From: Protonemura montana
Taxonomy: Eukaryota; Arthropoda; Insecta; Plecoptera; Nemouridae
DNA length: 64,000 nt
Reading direction: 5' to 3'
Assembly (NCBI GenBank): GCA_947568835.1
Contig: OX387609.1
Coordinates: 12,889,708-12,953,707, forward strand
Both the position numbers and the translations under genes were made by a program. Below are positions 59,601 to 64,000 of the stretch, in pieces; position 1 is the first letter of the stretch, and every line of letters begins with the position of its first letter. The notes below the pieces were generated by a model. That model was given only the letters and a program-made list of their open reading frames with translations, was not told where the DNA came from and made no database searches.

Positions 59601-62600
59601 ACACCATAACCGTCTCAAAAATTGATGCCCAAACGCGGACAAACGTGGAGATCGGGGTTCGAGTCCGCGTTTGGGCATCAATTTTTGAGACGGTTATAGT
59701 GTTGTTAATAATAAAATACCCCGCACATTGCAAGCGTTTGCAATTTAAATAAGAGTTCATCCTAATACAGCAACGAATCCAACGTCAATTTGGAGTTATT
59801 CGAGTTTGAAATACTTCAAAATTTTTTTTTGAAAATCAAATACACAAAAATCGTCTCAAAAAGCCAGTGTCCAGATAGCTCAATGGTTCAGAGCAACACC
59901 CGCGATAGGTGGAGATCGGGGTTCGAGTCCGCGTTTGGGCATCAATTTTTAAAACGGTTATAGTGTTGTTAATAATAAAATACCCCGCGCATTGCATTTA
60001 AATAAGATTTCATGCTAAGGTCTAGCTTACTTATCTATATTTAATACAATTTGTTATTATTATTTATGATTATGGTTATGAAATGAACACATTGTAAAAA
60101 ATATTAGATTAGTGTCCTTTTGTACATTTTATTATTAGTTGTTATTTTTATTTTTATTTTTAAGTTGACGAAGCATAACATGTAACAATGTATACTGCGA
60201 ATATATATACATTTTTATTATTATTATTATTCAGGACAATAACTTATTATCTGGTATCTGGACAGGTGGAGGTGCTCGAGGTCCTGGCAGCCCGCAGTGA
60301 AGACCACTGGCTGCCGTGGTTGCAGAAACGTCCGCTGCTCCACGTGGCTTGCGAACGAGGGGCGTGGCTCTGTGTTCGGTACCTGGTCGCTGATCGACCC
60401 GAGCAGGTCAACGCTTGCTACGACGAGTACTACCCCATCCACCAGGCGGCGTTGCATCACATCAAATTCCTCGAATTGCTTATTAGGTACGTTGGCGTTG
60501 TGGTATGGCTTTGTGGTTTTTAGACTCATGGCTACTTTATTTAACCTTTGCTCTAGTTTTGCGAAAATCTATATCAAACTGGGTTTTTTGTACATGGTAA
60601 AACAAAAAAAAACTTAAAATTTCCCCGATGTTTCGCAACTTGTGCCTGTCACTGAAAGCAGTCATGATATTTGCTAACACCTCCGATAACTCTAACTGAT
60701 TTTTTTTAACAAAACCTGAAAAAGGTGCACGATTTTCTTTTAAGCGCTAATTGACCGTTTATTATTTTTCCCAATCGAACTTACTCGTCGAGTTAAAGCT
60801 ACGAATCGGAACTAGCGTCTGGTTCTGTGCTATTTTTATGGGCTGCAGCTGTTTTTTTTCAGGTACCCATACCAAAATGTCAGCTTTTGTATTTTTTTCT
60901 TGGATATATTTTTAATTGACTCGGCAATTTATCGATGAACACTATTTCAAATTCGGGTTTTGCATGATAAGCAAAAAAAATTAAAAAAAAACTGATATTT
61001 CATAACTTATATATCTGTTAGGTACTTCATCAAGTCAGTAAAAAGATTCATTAGTTTTAAATAGTTTTCTTCAAAACTAGAGCTTAGCTTAGATAAAGTA
61101 GCCGTGAGTTTAAAAACCCAGCTACGTTAAATTTGTCGTTCCTCTTAAGCCCAATGTCTCTGTTGACAGTGTTGGTGCCGAGACCACTGTCAGGACGGCA
61201 ACGCAGCAGATGACAGTCCTGCACGTCCTGTTCCTCGTCGGAAGGAAGTCTGCTGAGGACACGTTGCAGACCTCCAAGCTGTTGATGGACCACGGGTTGA
61301 GATCGCTCATAAACGAGGCGGACTCCCTTGGTAAGTAAAGACAATTCAGGTAAAGGCCAGACAGCACTGGATATAAAGGTCTATCTACAATTGACATAGC
61401 AAAAAGCACAAGCATAGTACACAAGGATCTTAAAACTTGGTTATCATATGGGACTGCACACAATTGACATAGCAATAAGCACAAGCATAGCGCACAAGGA
61501 TCTTAAAACTTGGTTATCATATGGGACTGCACACAATTGACATAGCAATAAGCACAAGCATAACACACAAGGATCTTAAAACTTGGTTATCATATGGGAC
61601 TGCACACAATTGACATAGCAATAAGCACAAGCATAGCACACAAGGATTTTAAAACTTGGTTATCATATGGGACTGCACACAATTGACATAGCAATAAGCA
61701 CAAGCATAGCACACAAGGATCTTAAAACTTGGTTATCATATGGGACTGCACACAATTGACATAGCAATAAGCACAAGCATAGCAAACAAGTATCTTCAAA
61801 CTTGGTTATCATATGGGACTGCACACAATTGACATAGCAATAAGCACAAGCATAGCGCACAAGGATCTTAAAACTTGGTTATCATATGGGACTGCACACA
61901 ATTGACATAGCAATAAGCACAAGCATAGCACACAAGGATCTTAGAACTTGGTTATCATATGGGACTGCACACAATTGACATAGCAATAAGCACAAGCATA
62001 GCACACAAGGATCTTAAAACTTGGTTATCATATGGGACTGCACACAATTGACATAGCAATAAGCAGAAGGCATAGCACACAAGGATCTTAAAACTTGGTT
62101 ATCATATGGGACTGCACACAATTGACATAGCAATAAGCACAAGCATAGCGCACAAGGATCTTAAAACTTGGTTATCATATGGGACTGCACACAATTGATT
62201 TAGCAATAAGCACAAGCATAGCACACAAGGATCTTAAAACTTGGTTATCATATGGGACTGCACACAGTTGACATAGCAATAAGCACAAGCATAGCACACA
62301 AGGATCTTAAAACTTGGTTATCATATGGGACTGCACACAGTTGACATAGCAATAAGCACAAGCATAGCGCACAAGGATCTTAAAACTTGGTTATCATATG
62401 GGACTGCACACAATTGACATAGCAATAAGCACAAGCATAGCGCACAAGGATCTTAAAACTTGGTTATCATATGGGACTGCACACAATTGATTTAGCAATA
62501 AGCACAAGCATAGCACACAAGGATCTTAAAACTTGGTTATCATATGGGACTGCACACAGTTGACATAGCAATAAGCACAAGCATAGCGCACAAGGATCTT

Positions 62601-63977
62601 AAAACTTGGTTATCATATGGGACTGCACACAGTTGACTAAGCACTAAGAGTATGAAGAGTGTTGTGTTTTGTCGGGTTGGCAGGAAACACGCCCCTCCAC
62701 GGACTGATTGTCCGCTACGCTCTGGAAGAGGCTCGCTACGGTTACGACCACGACAACCAACCGTGGAACAAGTGGGACGTACTGCACCTTGTAAGTACGC
62801 ACTGACAGTTCATTATTATATTCCATCCTGAAGGAACAAATGCTGTCTAGGGGTTTATTTGAAGTTAAATTAACCTTTTCTTATAAGCTTAGCAAATTAA
62901 AGAGGCTTTGTGATTTTTTTTTTAAATATAAAAAAAATCCTTTGATGAAACCTTATTTAAATTGCAAACGCTTGCAATGCGTGGGGTATCTTATTATTAG
63001 GAACACTAAAACCGTCTTAAAATCTCATCAAATACACTAAAATCGTCTGAAAGAGTCAGTGTCGAAGTAGCTCAATGGTTTAGAGCAACACCCGCGACAG
63101 GTGGAGATCGGGGTCCAAGTCCCAGTTTGGGCATCAATTTTTGAAACGGTTATAGTGTTCATAACAATAAAAAAATTTTAAAAAATCTATTTTGCCGATT
63201 TGTTTAAAAATATTGATTTAAATCGGTTTAAACCTAGCACAAAGTGAATCTCCACTTGTAAACGGAAGAGTGATGTCCCATCTGATGCCGAACTGTGCCG
63301 ATCTGGTCCAGGTGCGCCACCTGTTACAAAACGGAGCCAAGCCGTCCATCAACCACGCGGGCAACGGGGCGCTGGCCTGCGTGCTCCGCCACGTCCGGGA
63401 CTGGGAGTTTCGCTACGAGCTGCTCACCATGCTGCTGCAGGAAGGAGGTGATCCCAATGTGGTCGGCAGGGACGGCTCAGTGCCCCTCATGGTTTGCTTG
63501 GTGCCTCTGATCAACAAGGATCCGCTGCACCATTTCACACATACTATGAAGGTAGGGTGGACCAACATGTTCATTTTACTAATGGCATGGCTTGACATGG
63601 CTTAAACTTGGTTTCTCTAAATTAATTACATTTTCCAAATGTCAAGCAAGTTTTATGGTATTATTTTTTTGTTATCGGAAAAATGTCAAAACTGTTTTCA
63701 TCCGTGAAAAGGTTTAAGTTGCAAAATGTCGGGAAAATAAGTTGTGTTCTCGTTAGTTTTCCCTTAAATAGTTTCTTCGTAAACTAGTGCCAAGGGTAGA
63801 CGAAATAGAGAAAGTGACCAGAACGGATGTTTTGTTTGCAGGTTTGCTACTTGAACTGTGTTAGGATCCTATGCAAGCACGGTGCCAACCCGAACTGTTC
63901 GTCTCGAAGTAACCTCACTCCGCTGCACGTCCTCGTGTTCACCGCCTCCGAGAACATCGCTCTCAGCCGAGAGACAG
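53647..63977 (+). CDS. Ankyrin-repeat protein, 9 coding exons visible, 3' end beyond window (gene span)
   Basis: Exons: 53647-53698, 56133-56362, 57025-57185, 58242-58449, 60266-60486, 61170-61330, 62684-62790, 63312-63551, 63842-63977. The sum is 1516 nt, 505 codons, and all phases agree. Residues 1-17 are a short Ser/Lys/Arg leader after Met-Gly. 18-94 hold a Gly/Arg-rich stretch and a helical segment with VRIIFDALRANP. From about 95 there are ankyrin repeats, for example LPLHIACFKGLDECVELLLK, RPLLHVACERGAWLCVRYL, TPLHGLIVRYAL, RHLLQNGAKP, RILCKHGANPN and LTPLHVLV. Ankyrin arrays bind other proteins. A large ankyrin protein with a C-terminal domain off the edge (for example a SOCS-box type) is possible but unseen. 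I do not recognise the orthologue. Confidence 0.85.
54640..55115 (-). pseudogene. Decayed non-LTR retrotransposon, RT C-terminal region
   Basis: The minus strand from about 55115 downward reads VTGLLKKVAWDPLSKRRKAA, then RLAAIFKEYREDKAWQEIRN and, after frame breaks, WVASESIRESE-like tail residues. This matches the layout WESLKQRRTEAKLNGLYKS in the intact element at the left edge. Several stops and shifts show it is dead. It sits in the first coding intron of the ankyrin gene, antisense to it. Confidence 0.7.
55900..56095 (-). mobile_element. tRNA-SINE 5' half (box A side), minus
   Basis: On plus it begins CTAACCAATTGAGCTACTTG, then GACACTGGCTTTTTGAGACG and the long 5' extension with GAATACTCACAGTCACTCTG. 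The box B half is missing. It ends 40 bp before an ankyrin exon. Confidence 0.8.
56133..56362 (+). CDS. Ankyrin gene coding exon 2
   Basis: The 230-nt exon has acceptor TTTTGTTCCCAG and donor CCCAAG|GTCAGC. It encodes a Gly/Arg/Ser-rich stretch, then LSHFFQSGSALLSAGTSRG and VRIIFDALRANPRQTVQRL. Phase 1 in, 0 out. It is bracketed by two halves of the tRNA-SINE. Confidence 0.85.
56440..56522 (-). mobile_element. tRNA-SINE 3' half (box B side), minus
   Basis: On plus: AAATCGATGCCCAAACGGGG, CCCGATCTCCACCTATCGCG, GGTGTTGCTCTAACCAA, after which similarity stops. The break is at the same place where the copy at 55900 begins. Confidence 0.8.
56785..56855 (-). repeat. Solo 5S-like fragment
   Basis: GGTCACCCACCCAACGACCG, CCAAGTGTTGCTTAACCTG is the reversed box C to box A part of 5S, diverged and unamplified. 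Confidence 0.55.
57025..57185 (+). CDS. Ankyrin gene coding exon 3
   Basis: The 161-nt exon has acceptor GATGATCACAG and donor CAAAGG|GTTGGT. It encodes NENILVIHNEEGYNILQKCV, then an ankyrin repeat with VEMVRWILSRHPDVN and LPLHIACFKG. Phase 0 in, 2 out. The last repeat is split by the intron that holds the 113-bp array. Confidence 0.9.
57200..58085 (-). repeat. 113-bp repeat family, array 3 (about 8 copies) in an ankyrin intron
   Basis: Reverse of the arrays at 13.8 and 40.2 kb (GGTTCAATGGTAGATTCAAC, GTTTGGTAGCCATGGAGATG, CTTATGTTACCACGGGTATA). It starts almost immediately after the exon 3 donor. Confidence 0.92.
58242..58449 (+). CDS. Ankyrin gene coding exon 4
   Basis: The 208-nt exon has acceptor TCGTCATCATAG and donor GACCAG|GTATGT. 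It completes the repeat as LDECVELLLKAGARVDAEAR. A loop of about 30 residues with CWPGPHSSNCEERGKYSREH then interrupts the array, before MQSAIYYAIDADQ. Phase 2 in, 0 out. Confidence 0.9.
58460..58940. other. Intron with tRNA-like head fragment
   Basis: CAACTGAGCTATCCGG at about 58474-58490 is the box A end of the SINE head also seen at 12.85 kb. The rest is unique intronic sequence. Confidence 0.45.
58945..59100. repeat. Foldback of two tRNA-SINE tails
   Basis: The tail ATTGCAAACGCTTGCAATGT, TAAACGTCTCAAAAATTGAT and GCCCAAAC is followed after a few bases by the reverse tail GTTTGGGCATCAATTTTTGA, TATGTTTATAGTGTTT. The tRNA body is gone, leaving a near-palindrome. Confidence 0.8.
59575..59760. 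repeat. Foldback of two tRNA-SINE tails, second copy
   Basis: TTATTATTAACAACACCATA, ACCGTCTCAAAAATTGATGC, CCAAACGCGGAC is mirrored by GTCCGCGTTTGGGCATCAAT, TTTTGAGACGGTTATAGTGT, TGTTAATAATAAAATACCCC. Only a piece of the tRNA box B side (GTGGAGATCGGGGTTCGAGT) remains. Confidence 0.82.
59825..60015 (+). mobile_element. tRNA-bearing SINE/inverted-repeat element, plus, near intact
   Basis: CACAAAAATCGTCTCAAAAA, GCCAGTGTCCAGATAGCTCA, ATGGTTCAGAGCAACACCCG, GGAGATCGGGGTTCGAGTCC, GCGTTTGGGCATCAATTTTT, AAAACGGTTATAGTGTTG and the tail TAATAAAATACCCCGCGCAT. The tRNA part gives a cloverleaf (see findings). Confidence 0.88.
60266..60486 (+). CDS. Ankyrin gene coding exon 5
   Basis: The 221-nt exon has acceptor GGTATCTGGACAG and donor TATTAG|GTACGT. 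It encodes VEVLEVLAARSEDHWLPWLQ, then RPLLHVACERGAWLCVRYLV and YYPIHQAALHHIKFLELLI. Phase 0 in, 2 out. Confidence 0.9.
60620..61169. other. Ankyrin intron 5, no further feature
   Basis: AT-rich unique intron. Nothing beyond homopolymer runs is seen. Confidence 0.5.
61170..61330 (+). CDS. Ankyrin gene coding exon 6
   Basis: The 161-nt exon has acceptor TCTGTTGACAG and donor CCCTTG|GTAAGT. It encodes VGAETTVRTATQQMTVLHVL, FLVGRKSAEDTLQTSKLLMD, HGLRSLINEADSLG. VLHVLFLV and SKLLMDHG mark the two helices of an ankyrin repeat. Phase 2 in, 1 out. Confidence 0.88.
61383..62642. repeat. 73-bp minisatellite, about 17 copies, in an ankyrin intron
   Basis: The unit is CACACAATTGACATAGCAAT, AAGCACAAGCATAGCGCACA, AGGATCTTAAAACTTGGTTA, TCATATGGGACTG. 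A four-unit block with CAATTGATTTAGCAATAAGC occurs twice. It starts 50 bp after one exon and ends 40 bp before the next, so it fills the intron. Confidence 0.93.
62684..62790 (+). CDS. Ankyrin gene coding exon 7
   Basis: The 107-nt exon has acceptor GTCGGGTTGGCAG and donor CACCTT|GTAAGT. It encodes NTPLHGLIVRYALEEARYGY, DHDNQPWNKWDVLHL. Phase 1 in, 0 out. Confidence 0.88.
62945..63178 (+). mobile_element. tRNA-bearing SINE/inverted-repeat element with extra reverse tail
   Basis: A reverse tail (ATTTAAATTGCAAACGCTTG, GGAACACTAAAACCGTCTTA) runs directly into a forward copy (CTCATCAAATACACTAAAAT, GTAGCTCAATGGTTTAGAGC, CAACACCCGCGACAGGTGGA, GCATCAATTTTTGAAACGGT). Box A is intact. Box B is altered (GGGTCCAAGTCCC). 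Confidence 0.82.
63312..63551 (+). CDS. Ankyrin gene coding exon 8
   Basis: The 240-nt phase-0 exon ends ATGAAG|GTAGGG. It encodes VRHLLQNGAKPSINHAGNG, ALACVLRHVRDWEFRYELLT, MLLQEGGDPNVVGRDGSVPL. Its 5' edge is uncertain. The acceptor at 63311 (TCTGGTCCAG) has a weak pyrimidine tract. The upstream in-frame residues MPNCADLVQ would complete an ankyrin helix, but no phase-0 acceptor is available further up. Confidence 0.75.
63842..63977 (+). CDS. Ankyrin gene coding exon 9 (last in window)
   Basis: The 136-nt exon has acceptor TTTGTTTGCAG and donor GAGACAG|GTGACA. It encodes VCYLNCVRILCKHGANPNCS, SRSNLTPLHVLVFTASENIA. Phase 0 in, 1 out. The gene continues beyond base 64000. Confidence 0.87.
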
Positions 63978-64000
63978 GTGACAAGCGCAGCGGAAATATA

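Noticed and set aside
61383..62642. CRISPR-like array
   Set aside because: The 73-bp units are contiguous with no unique spacers, and this is a eukaryotic intron.

Overview
The window is nuclear DNA of an animal, very probably an arthropod. Genes are split by GT-AG introns into short GC-rich exons. A 250-bp interstitial block of the arthropod telomere repeat (TTAGG, read here as CCTAA) lies at 12.45-12.70 kb. The kinase gene has the exon sequence expected of an arthropod Cad96Ca-type receptor. The species cannot be named from sequence alone.

Two protein genes are arranged head to head. (1) On the minus strand, a receptor tyrosine kinase of the Cad96Ca/Stitcher type can be assembled from 11 coding exons between 52,955 and 3,824. 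They comprise a signal-peptide exon, a short basic exon, an N-glycosylation-repeat exon, two Thr/Ser/Pro-rich mucin-like exons (the second ending in a transmembrane helix) and six kinase exons. All junction phases agree, giving about 1,224 residues. Its first intron is about 40.5 kb. (2) On the plus strand, an ankyrin-repeat protein begins at 53,647 with a candidate N-myristoylation start and runs through nine exons off the right edge. The two starts are about 0.7 kb apart, so 52,956-53,412 is a likely shared promoter.

The left edge (1-965) is the 3' end of a non-LTR retrotransposon. From 12.3 to 52.9 kb is the kinase intron, and roughly 40% of it is tandem repeat (my estimate from array lengths). 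The repeats fall into a few dispersed families: (a) a 5S-rRNA-derived, SINE-like element whose 5S part is expanded into about 93-bp tandem units, in nine or more places and both orientations; (b) 68-bp and 26-bp arrays that look like amplified segments of the same element; (c) 53-bp arrays inside another dispersed element; (d) 113-bp arrays; and (e) single-locus arrays of 21, 43, 67, 73 and 78 bp. A separate small element carries an intact tRNA cloverleaf between short inverted repeats. A 2.7-kb near-perfect palindrome at 18,988-21,712 holds two head-to-head copies of the 3' part of a putative DNA-transposase gene, with matching 4-bp flanks.

The strongest candidates for something undescribed are the 5S-derived element that breeds minisatellites, the tRNA-in-inverted-repeat element, and the double-ended transposon palindrome.
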